NCBI RefSeq assembly: GCF_051622035.1
Contig: NC_135366.1
Coordinates: forward strand, 873,001-937,000
Length of the DNA stretch: 64,000 nt
From: Arctopsyche grandis
Lineage: Eukaryota; Arthropoda; Insecta; Trichoptera; Hydropsychidae
Reading direction: 5' to 3'
Below the pieces are notes generated by a model. It was not told the DNA's origin. It saw only the letters and a list, made by a program, of their open reading frames with translations, and made no database searches. Below are positions 47,501 through 53,843 of the stretch, in pieces. How positions within the stretch are numbered: position 1 is the stretch's first letter; each line of letters begins with the position of its first letter. The translations under genes and the position numbers were made by a program.

Positions 47501-48099
47501 GTCACCAACAAAGCCATGTACCTCTTAGACGGAAAGAAAGAGTTTAAGCTTAAGCACAGACTACCTTTGGATGTATTAGAACACGTCGTCACGAACGAGA
47601 CTGACGGACTTTTGATGGTCAAAATTCCACCAGCGTTGAAAAAAGACAAAGTAATTTGACATTCTTTAATATAAATACTAATACTGTAGAAATGTATTCA
47701 TAAATATTTTACAGGGTGATTTGATTTTGTCGGTGCCGCATTTAATCGAAGCTGTGATAAAAATCTTAGACATCACTAAGAAAACTAGTTCTTTGTCTAT
47801 CGTCGACACTGGATCGTAAGCAATATACTTTTGTTCATTTATATTGGGAACACTAGAAAAATTTTAATTCTAAATGTTTTTTTTTTATTTTTATTTTTAG
47901 AATTACCCATAGCCTAGTCAATGGAAAACAGGTGGGTTTGATTGAAGTTAAAACAGGAAACCCTGCGAGCATAGCTCGAGCAAAAAATGGACATTTGCTT
48001 GTGGTAAATTTATATTAAATGTAAAATTAACAATTTATATATTAATACTAATTAATTCAATAATTAATTTTGTATTTATAGGTCGCAGCAACGCCTTGA
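20571..48099 (+). CDS. Myo61F: Class I unconventional myosin (MYO1C / Myo61F type)
   Basis: An actin-activated ATPase motor that links membranes to actin. Myo61F-type myosins act at the cell cortex and brush border and influence left-right asymmetry in Drosophila (family knowledge). The model joins 16 exons with GT-AG introns and kept phase, giving 1,043 residues, close to the usual 1,030-1,060. Visible in order: motor start [12 protein letters not shown] (about 21-32), P-loop GESGSGKT (119-126), switch [10 protein letters not shown] (171-179), switch II DIYGFE (396-401), converter end [11 protein letters not shown] (689-699), three IQ motifs (about 711-730, 734-753, 758-775), and a basic TH1 tail ending in VAATP. 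No SH3 or proline-rich tail is present, so it is a short-tailed form. The start at 20,571 gives [14 protein letters not shown]; the ATG at 39,567, in a CCACCATGG context, would give a 1,029-residue isoform. Intron 1 is 19 kb. No frameshift or missing catalytic residue was seen. Confidence 0.95.
20597..22088. other. Myo61F intron 1, proximal part
   Basis: AT-rich, with no conserved open frame or element end that I can support. Confidence 0.5.
22089..22695 (+). repeat. Intronic dispersed repeat, copy 1
   Basis: A sequence of about 600 bp running from ACAAGAATAGTCGAAATATG through GTACTTTTGACTTTTGATTT to TTTCGTGTCGAACAGTGT recurs at 25,309-25,775 (same direction), 27,506-28,126 (inverted) and 31,519-32,215 (rearranged). 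The strand given is arbitrary. No terminal inverted repeats or transposase were seen. The class is unknown. Confidence 0.75.
22696..25308. other. Myo61F intron 1, no element resolved
   Basis: AT-rich sequence with a GTCGGGGTGCGG patch at about 22,985 that resembles 8,445, microsatellite tracts near 23,325-23,360, and ACTCCACGACTCCACGACT tandem words near 25,000. No coding is supported. Confidence 0.4.
25309..25775 (+). repeat. Intronic dispersed repeat, copy 2
   Basis: Closely matches copy 1 (22.1-22.7 kb) from ACGAGCTTTT to ATCATATCTCGTCTCTGAACC, with small substitutions. The left part of copy 1 is missing. Confidence 0.8.
25960..26455 (+). promoter_or_regulatory. Candidate alternative promoter and 5' exon of Myo61F
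   Basis: A GC-richer island inside the 19-kb first intron. It carries two TATCGAT words (26,259 and 26,269), close to the DRE/DREF site TATCGATA, and ends in a strong donor TAGAG|GTGAGC at 26,455/26,456. A transcript starting here and splicing to 39,551 would use the internal ATG at 39,567. This is inference only. It could equally be an old repeat. Confidence 0.3.
27506..28126 (-). repeat. Intronic dispersed repeat, copy 3 (inverted)
   Basis: Reverse complement of copies 1 and 2, covering nearly the full copy-1 length. It starts at GGTTCAGAGACGAGATATGA and ends near CGACTATTCTTGT. Together with copies 1 and 2 it could pair into long double-stranded RNA within the intron transcript. Confidence 0.8.
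28540..28690 (-). repeat. LTR-like repeat fragment, minus strand
   Basis: The minus strand shares CCAATAAGGTCTCGCGACC, a CCAATGACCTCTCTGTG-like block and GTACC..., followed by GATCGAGATCAATAAAA. The same order occurs at 35,790-35,930 and 36,090-36,225. The TATA-like and AATAAA-like spacing suggests the end of an LTR element. Confidence 0.45.
28691..31518. other. Myo61F intron 1, no element resolved
   Basis: AT-rich sequence with several TACATATGTATG palindromes (28,790-28,825, 29,263-29,285, 30,960-31,010). No coding is supported. Confidence 0.45.
31519..32215. repeat. Intronic dispersed repeat, copy 4, interrupted by a hAT MITE
   Basis: The left part (31,519-31,687) and right part (32,049-32,215) are collinear with the dispersed repeat. 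They are separated exactly by the hAT MITE at 31,688-32,048, whose target duplication ACCAAGAT comes from the repeat itself. Confidence 0.85.
31688..32048. mobile_element. 361-bp hAT-type MITE nested in a dispersed repeat
   Basis: Near-perfect inverted ends of about 48 bp (GGTGCAAACGATCGACAAGC on the left, its inverse ending at CGTTTGCACC on the right) are flanked by an exact 8-bp duplication ACCAAGAT (31,680-31,687 and 32,049-32,056). The host repeat is continuous across the insertion, which confirms both boundaries. Confidence 0.88.
32216..33020. other. Myo61F intron 1 spacer
   Basis: Holds a GCCAGGAAGGCGCATTGGG word near 32,221 that matches, in inverse, sequence at about 19,715. A C-rich run lies at 32,855-32,890. 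No coding is supported. Confidence 0.4.
33021..33928. mobile_element. 908-bp hAT-type element (CAGTGGCGGCTCGT termini)
   Basis: The ends CAGTGGCGGCTCGTCC and ACGAGCCGCCACTG are inverted, with TATATATA on both sides as an 8-bp target. Because the site is a TA run, the duplication is less informative than usual. It shares its termini with short MITEs at 36.6, 42.96 and 56.9 kb. The interior has a pyrimidine-rich, promoter-like segment (33,330-33,460) and no intact transposase, so it is probably a deletion derivative close to the autonomous parent. Confidence 0.82.
33929..35774. other. Myo61F intron 1 spacer with Helitron-like end
   Basis: At 34,874-34,906 the minus strand reads ACCGAGCGAAGCCGGGTAGC then CAGTAG. 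It resembles the Helitron-like end at 6,617-6,640 but lacks a clean CTRR. At 35,690-35,755 a tRNA-like GTGTAGCTCACTGCATAAG...AAATCCCAGC may be a degraded SINE head. No coding is supported. Confidence 0.35.
35775..36240 (+). repeat. Tandem pair of LTR-like repeats
   Basis: Two related units (about 35,780-35,940 and 36,080-36,235) carry CCAAT(G/A)AGG(T/C)CTCGCGACC, a CCAATGA(C/T)CTCTC block, and CGTGCTTCAT(T/G)C(A/G)GAG(T/C)TGG. Each ends at an AATAA(A/T) signal. The second shows a TATA-like TGTATAAATAAGCGG about 25-30 bp before the conserved CTTCCGTGCTTCA. This arrangement looks like U3-R of an LTR element. No coding or primer-binding site was found. Confidence 0.45.
36596..36813. mobile_element. 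218-bp hAT-type MITE
   Basis: It begins CAGTGGAAGCTCGTC and ends ACGAGCCGCCACTG, with a perfect 8-bp duplication AAAGTAGT (36,588-36,595 and 36,814-36,821). The interior has two copies of GTATGCATGCTATTTTTG-like sequence and matches the intronic copy at 42,958-43,174. Confidence 0.92.
37290..37925. repeat. GC-richer block of about 620 bp, possible LTR remnant
   Basis: Composition differs sharply from the AT-rich intron. The block runs from TGTTGCGTAGGGG (37,300) to GGTACGTTTTACA (37,922), so it has TG...CA ends, but no target duplication was found. It contains the short direct repeat CTTTATATCAAGT. The class is undetermined. Confidence 0.3.
38284..38570. mobile_element. Foldback repeat with CACAGTGAAAT arms and TTAGG tract
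   Basis: TGTCACAGTGAAATTATA and AGTGAAAATATATTTTCACT on the left return inverted near 38,530-38,565. The interior shares the GTTAGGGTTGGTTTTATT module and a GGTTAGGTTAGGT tract with the 16-kb element. Confidence 0.55.
38602..39136. mobile_element. 535-bp foldback element (GTTACA termini)
   Basis: GTTACAGTCAAAGTGTATTT on the left is matched by the inverse of AGATACACTTCCAATGTAAC on the right, and GTATA occurs just outside both ends. Further internal copies of CAGTTGxAATATATT appear in both orientations. It is close in design to the TGTTACA-ended foldback at 17.7 kb. Confidence 0.65.
39551..39692 (+). CDS. Myo61F: Myo61F exon 2
   Basis: Encodes [20 protein letters not shown] and onward to [10 protein letters not shown], the start of the motor domain. 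Flanked by TTGCAG and GTAAGT. Contains the internal ATG at 39,567 that corresponds to the conserved MES/MEK start of shorter MYO1C isoforms. Confidence 0.93.
40128..40243 (+). CDS. Myo61F: Myo61F exon 3
   Basis: Encodes [20 protein letters not shown] through FFEAPPHI. The VAVNPYK motif is a signature of the myosin motor. The donor GTAAAC splits codon ATA. Confidence 0.93.
41264..41465. mobile_element. 202-bp MITE in Myo61F intron 3
   Basis: An inverted repeat of about 48 bp: CATATCGATGACTTGGTGCA then GATATTGTATGTCCATT on the left, and AATGGACATACAATATC then GCACCTAGCCATCGATATG on the right. The flanks are TACATATGTA-type microsatellite, so the target duplication cannot be read. Confidence 0.75.
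41693..41763 (+). CDS. Myo61F: Myo61F exon 4
   Basis: Encodes [19 protein letters not shown] and ILIS, leading directly into the P-loop. Acceptor TTTTTAG, donor G|GTAATT. Confidence 0.93.
41851..42242 (+). CDS. Myo61F: Myo61F exon 5 (P-loop and switch I)
   Basis: Carries [20 protein letters not shown] and [15 protein letters not shown], the nucleotide-binding core, then the loop to NYTKDC. Phase 0 at the donor GTAAGT. Confidence 0.96.
42499..42711 (+). CDS. Myo61F: Myo61F exon 6
   Basis: Encodes [20 protein letters not shown] through [17 protein letters not shown] to NIAK, the upper 50-kDa region (the ASILH(I/L)GNI motif is conserved in myosins). Acceptor TTTTCAG, donor GTAAAT. Confidence 0.94.
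42840..42957 (-). other. GC-rich coding-like fragment in Myo61F intron 6
   Basis: The minus strand reads [20 protein letters not shown] then [18 protein letters not shown] without stops, and composition is well above the intron average. I do not recognise it. It is probably a transposable-element coding remnant and directly abuts the hAT MITE at 42,958. Confidence 0.3.
42958..43174. mobile_element. 217-bp hAT-type MITE in Myo61F intron 6
   Basis: CAGTGGCGGCTCGTCCATAT starts it and CACGAGCCGCTACTG ends it. An exact 8-bp duplication, ATAAACAC, flanks it (42,950-42,957 and 43,175-43,182). Same family as 36,596-36,813 and 56,921-57,030. Confidence 0.93.
43229..43457. mobile_element. 229-bp hAT-type MITE of a second family
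   Basis: CAGAGCATCGTAACC starts it and GGTTACGATGCTCTG ends it, with an exact 8-bp duplication CCCTAAAG (43,221-43,228 and 43,458-43,465). It lies 55 bp from the CAGTGGCGG MITE, in the same intron. Confidence 0.92.
43466..44425. other. Rest of Myo61F intron 6
   Basis: Mixed-composition sequence with short unmatched open frames. No recognisable element or exon is seen. Confidence 0.4.
44426..44685 (+). CDS. Myo61F: Myo61F exon 7 (switch II)
   Basis: Encodes [20 protein letters not shown] through [17 protein letters not shown] to [13 protein letters not shown]. It holds switch II. The intron before it is 1.7 kb and carries two hAT MITEs. Confidence 0.95.
44757..44926 (+). CDS. Myo61F: Myo61F exon 8
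   Basis: Encodes [18 protein letters not shown] through [18 protein letters not shown] to EEKHK, the relay helix region. Confidence 0.95.
45059..45213 (+). CDS. Myo61F: Myo61F exon 9
   Basis: Encodes [20 protein letters not shown] through KSMGRD. The DEEC(L)RPG motif is characteristic of class I myosins. Confidence 0.95.
45287..45569 (+). CDS. Myo61F: Myo61F exon 10
   Basis: Encodes [20 protein letters not shown], the actin-binding loop region and VRCIKPN, the conserved C(I)KPN of the lower 50-kDa domain. Confidence 0.95.
45646..45877 (+). CDS. Myo61F: Myo61F exon 11
   Basis: Encodes [20 protein letters not shown] then [20 protein letters not shown], the SH1 helix and converter. The donor AA|GTATGT splits the Asn codon completed by exon 12. 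Confidence 0.94.
45957..46468 (+). CDS. Myo61F: Myo61F exon 12 (IQ motifs)
   Basis: Encodes the converter end and lever arm with three IQ-type motifs ([44 protein letters not shown]), the calmodulin-binding neck. It then enters the TH1 tail. Confidence 0.94.
46616..47186 (+). mobile_element. Solo LTR filling Myo61F intron 12
   Basis: It starts TGTAAGGCAGGG and ends GATTCCTACA, with a 4-bp target duplication ATGT on each side (46,612-46,615 and 47,187-47,190). It matches the solo LTR at 52,379-52,910 over GAGGATCGTTTATTT, GTACAATGG and the GTTGAACTC(C/T)AGAGG blocks. It contains three CACGTG E-boxes (46,876, 46,899, 46,914) and a TTTATATACG TATA-like word at about 46,800. The 571 bp occupy two thirds of the 844-bp intron. 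Confidence 0.82.
47313..47650 (+). CDS. Myo61F: Myo61F exon 13 (TH1)
   Basis: Encodes [20 protein letters not shown] through [20 protein letters not shown] to ALKKDK. This is the lysine-rich, phospholipid-binding TH1 domain. Confidence 0.94.
47715..47815 (+). CDS. Myo61F: Myo61F exon 14 (TH1)
   Basis: Encodes [20 protein letters not shown] through LSIVDTG. The donor splits a Ser codon. Confidence 0.93.
47901..48003 (+). CDS. Myo61F: Myo61F exon 15 (TH1)
   Basis: Encodes [19 protein letters not shown] then [13 protein letters not shown], the end of TH1. Confidence 0.92.
48082..48099 (+). CDS. Myo61F: Myo61F exon 16 (last codons)
   Basis: Encodes VAATP and TGA. The (V)VAxP terminus is typical of MYO1C-class tails, which supports this very short last coding exon. 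The acceptor is TTTATAG. Confidence 0.85.
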   Translation, partial: VAATP

Positions 48100-48290
48100 A
48101 GATTTCATATTGAAAAAAATAAATCCTATGAATGCCATATTAGGCTAACTTAAAAATTACTTCTTTTAATATATTTTTATTATATTGTTATTATTCTTTT
48201 TTTTTTTGTTAAATGCTTCCATTTTTACTATACTTTTAAATGTAATATACTTAATAATTTATTATATTAAAAAAATAAACAATTGACTTG
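48100..48290 (+). terminator. Myo61F: Myo61F 3' UTR and polyadenylation signals
   Basis: AATAAA occurs at 48,119-48,124, only 20 bases after the stop, and again at 48,274-48,279. The second is the more usual distance. The flanking sequence is T-rich. Confidence 0.6.
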
Positions 48291-48589
48291 AGTACAAATG
48301 TTTGTCATTATTTAATAAACATTTAAAAAATTTTAATCCATCATCCAGATCTGCTGAAATTTGAAAAATATGTCTTTTTAATTAAGACTTTTTTTGTTAT
48401 TGTGCTTAAATCTTAAAATATTATCATGGATCTTTATCTTTAAGTTGCCATTTTCTATTTTTGAGTGATAAATGATCCGGGGTCTTGTATTACTTTATAT
48501 GCTTCAGCCTTCAGCTAATCTGTTTTGTGCTGGGTCATTATTTGGGGAGGGGTGATTTTTTTCTCCCCCTCAATTTGACCAGGCCAAAA

Positions 48590-48775
48590 ACGGTTCAGTG
48601 ATTATTCCGCACAAAGCGATCTCGCACACGTCACTAAAATCTCAATCACGGAACATTTGGCAACCGAAAATGCCATCCATCGAGAGTTAATCGCATGAAC
48701 TATCATACTAACGAGAACTCAAAATGTGCGAAATAGTCTGTTTACCGCCAAAAACATGCATGTCATGAATCTTGA
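48590..48775 (+). repeat. Inverted-pair repeat, left copy
   Basis: CACAAAGCGATCTCGCACAC then GTCACTAAAATCTC and CATACTAACG...GTGCGAAATA recur in inverse orientation at about 51,640-51,795 with moderate divergence. Non-coding; the class is unknown. Confidence 0.6.
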
Positions 48776-49009
48776 ATCTGTCATGAATCTTAATAAAATC
48801 AATTACTCTTCACTAAAAGTTAGGAGTTTTGGGACCAGAAGAAATTGTGAAGTTTAAGTTTGTCAATCAGAAGCTTCTTCTAAAAAAAGTTTTTTAAAAA
48901 ATGACCATAAACTGCCCATCTTTCGCCCCCACCCCCCCTCCTTAGAAAAAGCTGAAATTAATTCCCTGCTTGTGGGATGTACTTAGAATACATTTATATA
49001 ATATGATTT

Positions 49010-49678
49010 ATGTATGTATTATTTTTGAAGCTCACTTTCTCATCTCGTATTGTTGCAATTTGTAATGTTTGTAAATCCATCGGTAAATGTGTTTATTTAC
49101 TTACCGAACGCTATAGTTTTCAGTATTTCGTGAGAATTTCGACTAATCGAGAGTGTCATTTATGTCTTGGTGTGTCCTCCAAAATGTGTTTGCCTAGAAA
49201 CTATAACATTCGTCGCTGTTTACTGTTTTTATTTAAATATAATAGAACTGCTTACTTCGCGTTTAAATTTGTTAATTGCTTGTATGGGAAACATTCCGTG
49301 TCATATTTTACGTGTAAAGAATGGTTTATTAAATTTCGATCGGGTAATTTCGAATTATCAATCACAACATCTACAAAAACACTAAAATTATTCGATTTCC
49401 GTCGTTTGAGCGAATTGTTAGAAACCGAACCACATTTGTCGTCTGAAAATATAGCGGATATTTTCAGCATCGGCAGCACAACGGCGCGTCGTTATTTAAC
49501 AAAGATCGGAAAAGTTTGGAATCCAGAATTGAAGCGATGGGTGTCTCTCAAGTCTTCTGTGGAGGAAGGTAATGTTTATTCAAACAATTTTTATAACTTT
49601 TATTCTATACGTTGTAAGGTCTGTTCATACCTATCCAGCACGACCCGTATCCTGCAGGTGTCCTGCAAGTGCGGATAG
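49010..49678 (+). pseudogene. mariner transposase DNA-binding region, ORF without catalytic domain
   Basis: A 222-codon open frame. From about residue 80 (49,247) it matches the N-terminal paired-type helix-turn-helix region of mariner transposases: EWFIKFRSGNFEL corresponds to the W(F)xKF(R/C)SGDxSLED segment, then a LLETEPHLSSENIADIF helix, then ARRYLTKIGKVW and KRWV in place of HLKxIGKVxKLDKWVPH. No DDD/DDE catalytic motif follows, and the last 40 residues are unrelated. It lies 0.9 kb downstream of Myo61F on the same strand. It could be a truncated relic or a domesticated DNA-binding protein. A clean 222-codon frame in AT-rich DNA is more than decay usually leaves. There is no evidence of expression. 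Confidence 0.6.
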
Positions 49679-49812
49679 TATTCTTAGGTACATTATATGG
49701 ACGTATTCATACTCCATTCGCGCATGCGCATTTACGCATTCATGCGCGTCCATATAGAATGTACTAAAGAATACTGTCCGTACTTGCAAGATACTTGCAG
49801 GATTCGGGTACA
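49645..49812. mobile_element. Imperfect hairpin MITE overlapping end of mariner ORF
   Basis: ACCCGTATCCTGCAGGTG, GCGGATAGTATTCTTAGGTA and CATTATATGGACG return inverted as CGTCCATATAGAATG, TACTAAAGAATACTGTCCG and TGCAGGATTCGGGTA around a centre near 49,728 (CGCATGCGC). It supplies the last codons of the mariner-like ORF. Confidence 0.65.
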
Positions 49813-49942
49813 TTGTATAAATACGTTGTATAAGTACGTTGCGTTTCCGGATATAAAATTGTATTCTATACCTACATTCGTCAACTAAATAAAATTATAT
49901 TTAATTTTTTATTAACAACAATGAACAATAAGATACCTGTTA

Positions 49943-50875
49943 TGGTGCTTACGGACTAAACCAACGACGATTTTGGGCCAACTTTTTAACCAGCAGGATA
50001 AAACCAGTAGCGTACAAAATATTGAAATAAAAATTAAATTAAAAAATTGAAATTAAATATCAAAATTAAGCTAAAGAGCGAGATTGAGCTAAAATTAGAT
50101 CATCGTTGATGTTTTGAATTACAACAATGTTTTGAATTACGACGATACGCATTTAAAACCAGAGAAATATTATAATTTCATCTTGTTATTATTTCTTAAA
50201 AGTCGTCACGATATGTTACTATATTTCGACCGTCGATAATCGATAAAAAAAAACAATTCATAAAAAAACGCGGTGTCGGATGTCGGCGATTTGCCAAAGG
50301 GTTTTTTTCTTTCGTCGAAATAAAATTAATAATCACACATTATCCGATAAATTTTACCTCTGAAATGATTTAATTACTTGATTTATTTCGACGAGAGAAA
50401 CAATTGAAGAATAAAAAAATCCGTTTGATGTGACCCACAACACCCCGGGTAAGCAAAAATCGTTGGATCACCCATACTAATACATGATATATTCTCAGTA
50501 ACTGTGCTTTACGGGGAAGTAAAAATAATAATTCTTTGATTTTTTTTCGATCTTAGTGCGTATCTTCGTAAGTCAAAACATCTTAAGTCGAGGATTACCT
50601 GTATGTGATTGTTGATGATCTAATTTTAGGTCAATCTCGAAAATTTGTTTAAATTGTGCATGTTCTGTTTTAACTTTCAATATTTAATTTTAATTTTAAT
50701 ATAATGATTATAATTTTATTTTGATACTTGAATTTAATTTTAATATAATAATAATAGTTTTAATTTTGATATTTAATTTCAATTTTTAAATTTAATTTTT
50801 ATTTCGATATTTTGTACGCTACTGGTTTTAAAAGTTGGCCTGTGGGCCGTTCGTTGGCTTGGTGCGTACGCACCA
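49943..50875. mobile_element. 933-bp MITE with TTA target, copy A
   Basis: The ends TGGTGCTTACGGAC and GCGTACGCACCA are flanked by TTA on both sides (49,940-49,942 and 50,876-50,878). Imperfect inverted repeats exceed 100 bp: AGCGTACAAAATAT(T/C)GAAATA is near both ends. A 3-bp TTA target is typical of PIF/Harbinger elements. There is no coding. The copy at 61,427-62,359 has the same length and opposite orientation. Confidence 0.85.
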
Positions 50876-51039
50876 TTAGATTACTGATAACTTTTTGTAC
50901 CCTCGATAGTGTTCTAGTTCATTATTAATTGATTCGCAATATAGTATGTATACCAGTATACGTTGGTTTAAATCACAATAGCAAACAACAGTATATCCTT
51001 TTCCTTAAGCAAATGCAGAACAATCACTTTCACTAGATC

Positions 51040-51610
51040 GCGAAACTTATCATGTTTTCAATATTCAATGGAGGAGATTGTTCTAAATCGAGTTTATATG
51101 ATTCGTGATCTTGGTGTACTTTTTGACATTTGTTGTCAATAAGTCTAACTAATTATTAACATTTGTAGCCTGACAATCTTATATGTTGTCTAATTTCAAT
51201 TTTTGTCTTTACAATTCTTTTGTGAGGTCCATTTTGGAGTTTAACTGCATAATTTGGTCACCTAAAAAAAATAAATTATATTAGTTTATTGGAAAAAGTT
51301 CATAAAAAATTCTAACGGTTTCTCTATTATAAAATGTATGAATACTTGGTTATATCCAAGAAAATATATTTGGGGAATGACAGGCTTAGTCAGTCTCGAA
51401 TCTCGTCGTCGTATTTTATTATTACGACACATGTTCCTTGTTCTTCGTGGAATTATTTATAATCCACCAATTCTTAGCCAATTCACTTTCTATGCATCCA
51501 AAAATTATTTTAGACTACGTAAGCATGTTCTGTTTTCGCCAATTATAGCGAAAACTAGCATTCTTTTCAATACTCCTACATGCACAGTCGTAGGGCTATT
51601 TAACCGGTAA
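51040..51610 (+). mobile_element. LINE (jockey/CR1-like) ORF2 C-terminal fragment
   Basis: Across frameshifts it reads RVYMIRDLGVLFD, then SILEF/IWSP-like and RFLYYKMYEYL pieces, and finally an open stretch at 51,338-51,610 with YPRKYIWGMTGLVSLESRRR, then ILSQFTFYASKNY and NTPTCTVVGLFN. This is the usual order at the end of reverse transcriptases of insect non-LTR elements (RDLGVxFD, YNSVVWSP, SLExRR, VxFxVP, N-S-P-x-x-R/L-x-N). Frameshifts and truncation show that it is dead. Confidence 0.75.
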
Positions 51611-51639
51611 ATGGATTATTACGAACTTTGCGATCACTC

Positions 51640-51800
51640 GAAAGACAAACTTTGCCACGAATACGGAATATTTCGCACTCGAGTTCTCGTACGTATGATA
51701 TTTATCGTTAGTATGATGGACTTTTCGACTAACAGATGTTCCGCTATAGAGATTTTAGTGACTTTTGGGGCGAGCGCTTTGTGACCAATAATCAACGAAC
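51640..51800 (-). repeat. Inverted-pair repeat, right copy
   Basis: Reverse complement of the 48,590-48,775 sequence, including GTCACTAAAATCTC and CATACTAACGATAAATA. The pair brackets the mariner-like ORF, the 933-bp MITE and the LINE fragment. Confidence 0.6.
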
Positions 51801-52040
51801 CATTTGAATGAGGTGAATGATTGATAATTTGTTATTGTTCTTTTTGTGGTGTGACGCATTAGGACAACCCGTCAGGTTACATTGGTCATTATTTTGTTAT
51901 TATTATTATCTATTCATGTATAGAATGTATTTATTATAATGATAAGTCAAATATAAATAAATCTAGTAATAATGAAAGGGGACTTGAGGATTTTTTTGGT
52001 TCGTGGACGGCCGCCTCAATAAATTCGGCCGCCGTGTGAT

Positions 52041-52168
52041 TTGCACGGGTCTACCTCACGGGACCGAAAGTGAAAAGGTGGAAAAAACAAATATCGGAAG
52101 GCAAAGATCAAAAATCGAAAGATCTTAAGTCGACAGATCAAAAAAAAAGGGTGCATGGTAAACGGTAC
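52041..52168. repeat. Outer left arm of the 52-55 kb palindromic nest
   Basis: Reads CACGGGTCTACCTCACGGGA then AAATATCGGAAGGCAAAGAT and AAAAAGGGTGCATGGTAAAC, ending in GGTAC. The inverse stands at 55,108-55,218, and partial copies are at 52,985-53,101 (+), 53,655-53,765 (-) and 12.3-12.7 kb. Confidence 0.8.
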
Positions 52169-52190
52169 TATGTATATATATAATATATAT

Positions 52191-52360
52191 CAGTGGCATG
52201 CAGTGAAATTATCTCTTTTTGTCATACAGCCTTGTTTAATGTGCGCGCGCAGGATACGGGAGGAAAAGCCTGTTCCTCTTGTTCCTGTTGTATCCTGCTC
52301 GCGCAAATTAAGTGAAGATGTACGACGGGGGGAGAGAGAGAGTTTTACCGCACGCCACTG
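52191..52360. mobile_element. hAT-type MITE in left arm of nest
   Basis: CAGTGGCATGCAGTG starts it and CGCACGCCACTG ends it. The flanks ATATATAT/ATATATAC are consistent with an 8-bp target. The interior has GAACAAGAGGAACAGG-type sequence in inverse. The same element in opposite orientation lies at 54,917-55,083, and a degraded one at about 53,475-53,630. Confidence 0.8.
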
Positions 52361-52378
52361 ATATATACATATATATAC

Positions 52379-52910
52379 TATAGAACAGGTGGTCGAGTGA
52401 AAGGTTTCGACCGTTTCCCGGCCTATGGAAATTCAGTTGAGTTTGAAAGAGGATCGTTTATTTGCGTTCAATTGGTACAATGGTTATTGTATGTACGAAG
52501 AGGTTTCTTCGGAGATGTGATCTAGTTGAACTCTAGAGGCTCACTCTGCCGGTGGAGGTTGCTGCGTTGCTTTATATATGGAAGTTCTAAGCGTGGCGTG
52601 TGAAAAAGATCTCTTTGTTCTCCAGGGCACGTGTTCTCAGGGCGAGAGTTTTATAGCTTTGGGGTCAAAGCCAGGACGATGTCCGTAAGAGAATGGGGTC
52701 ATACGTTTCCTTTGTTTTCAAGACACGTGTATACGAAGCACGTGTCGAACTATTTTCGAGGCGCGTGTTTTATAGGTTCAAGCGCCACACATGAATGCTT
52801 TTTCTTTGTTTCCACGAACACGTGTAAATGATTGCCACGAGTAAACGATTTTCAGGATATGTGTCGCAGTGGCCTGGTGAGATCATTGTTTGTTGTACTA
52901 TATGCCTACA
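52379..52910 (+). mobile_element. Solo LTR, left of nest centre
   Basis: Bounded by ATAC duplications (52,375-52,378 and 52,911-52,914). It ends TGCCTACA. The first bases are TATAG instead of TGTAG, a probable mutation. It is homologous to the 571-bp LTR in Myo61F intron 12 and carries four CACGTG E-boxes (52,628, 52,724, 52,739, 52,819). Confidence 0.7.
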
Positions 52911-53843
52911 ATACTAATCGTTTTTCATGTGTATGCATGGTAAACGAACATTTTCGACTTTTTCACTGTCGACTTTTTTACGGTCACCCGATTTGCACGG
53001 GTCTACCTCACAGGACCGAAAGTGAAACGCCCGAAAACGCAAATATCGGAAGGCAAAGATCGAAAATCGAATGATCTTAAGTCGAAAGATAAAAAAAGGG
53101 TCTCCCCCCCCCAGTGGCGTAGCTACCATTGCGCGGAGTGATGCAAAGCATCACTCCGCTTTGCATCACTAAATGTGCTACCATGCTCGACAAGGGTCCA
53201 AATTTTTTAACACTCAATATGAAAAAAAATATTATTTTCTATTTAAATATATTGAATATGACATAATACTTTCTCGCGTATTCCAACAAAATCGATGTAA
53301 ATATGGATCATATTTGATGCCATATATACGCTAAGCTGTGTATGACACATTTAGTTATATGGTCAATTACAAATGAGGCGTGTAGCCGCTCGAGTATTTC
53401 ACTTATTCAACTTATTTCATTTCGTATTTAAAAAAAATATCAAGGGGCCCTTGCGTAATATTTGCATCAGGGCCCAAAATTTACATACTCACTTAATTTG
53501 CGCGAGCAGGATACAACAAGAACAAGAGGAACAGGCTTTTCCTCCCGTATGCTGCGCGCGCACATTAAACAAGGCTGTATGACAAAAATACAGATAATTT
53601 CACCGCATCCCACTCATATATATTATATATATACATACATACCGTTTACCCTTTTTTATACCATGCACCCTTTTTTTTATCTTTCGACTTTCGATCTTTG
53701 CCTTCCGATATTTGCGTTTTCGGGCGTTTCACTTTCGGTCCCGTGAGGTAGACCCGTGCAAACCGGGTGACCGTAAAAAAGTCGACAGTGAAAAAGTCGA
53801 AAATGTTCGTTTACCATGCATACACATGAAAAACGGTTAGTAT
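52911..53843. mobile_element. Foldback element at centre of nest
   Basis: Terminal arms of about 190 bp are inverted: ATACTAATCGTTTTTCATGT on the left and ACATGAAAAACGGTTAGTAT on the right. Each continues through GTCGACTTTTT, CGGTCACCCG/CGGGTGACCG and AATATCGGAAGGCAAAG. The centre holds a CAGTGGCGTAGC hAT-like end (53,112), a hairpin with an 11-bp stem (53,134-53,158) and a degraded MITE. The whole is flanked by the two solo LTRs. Confidence 0.75.
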
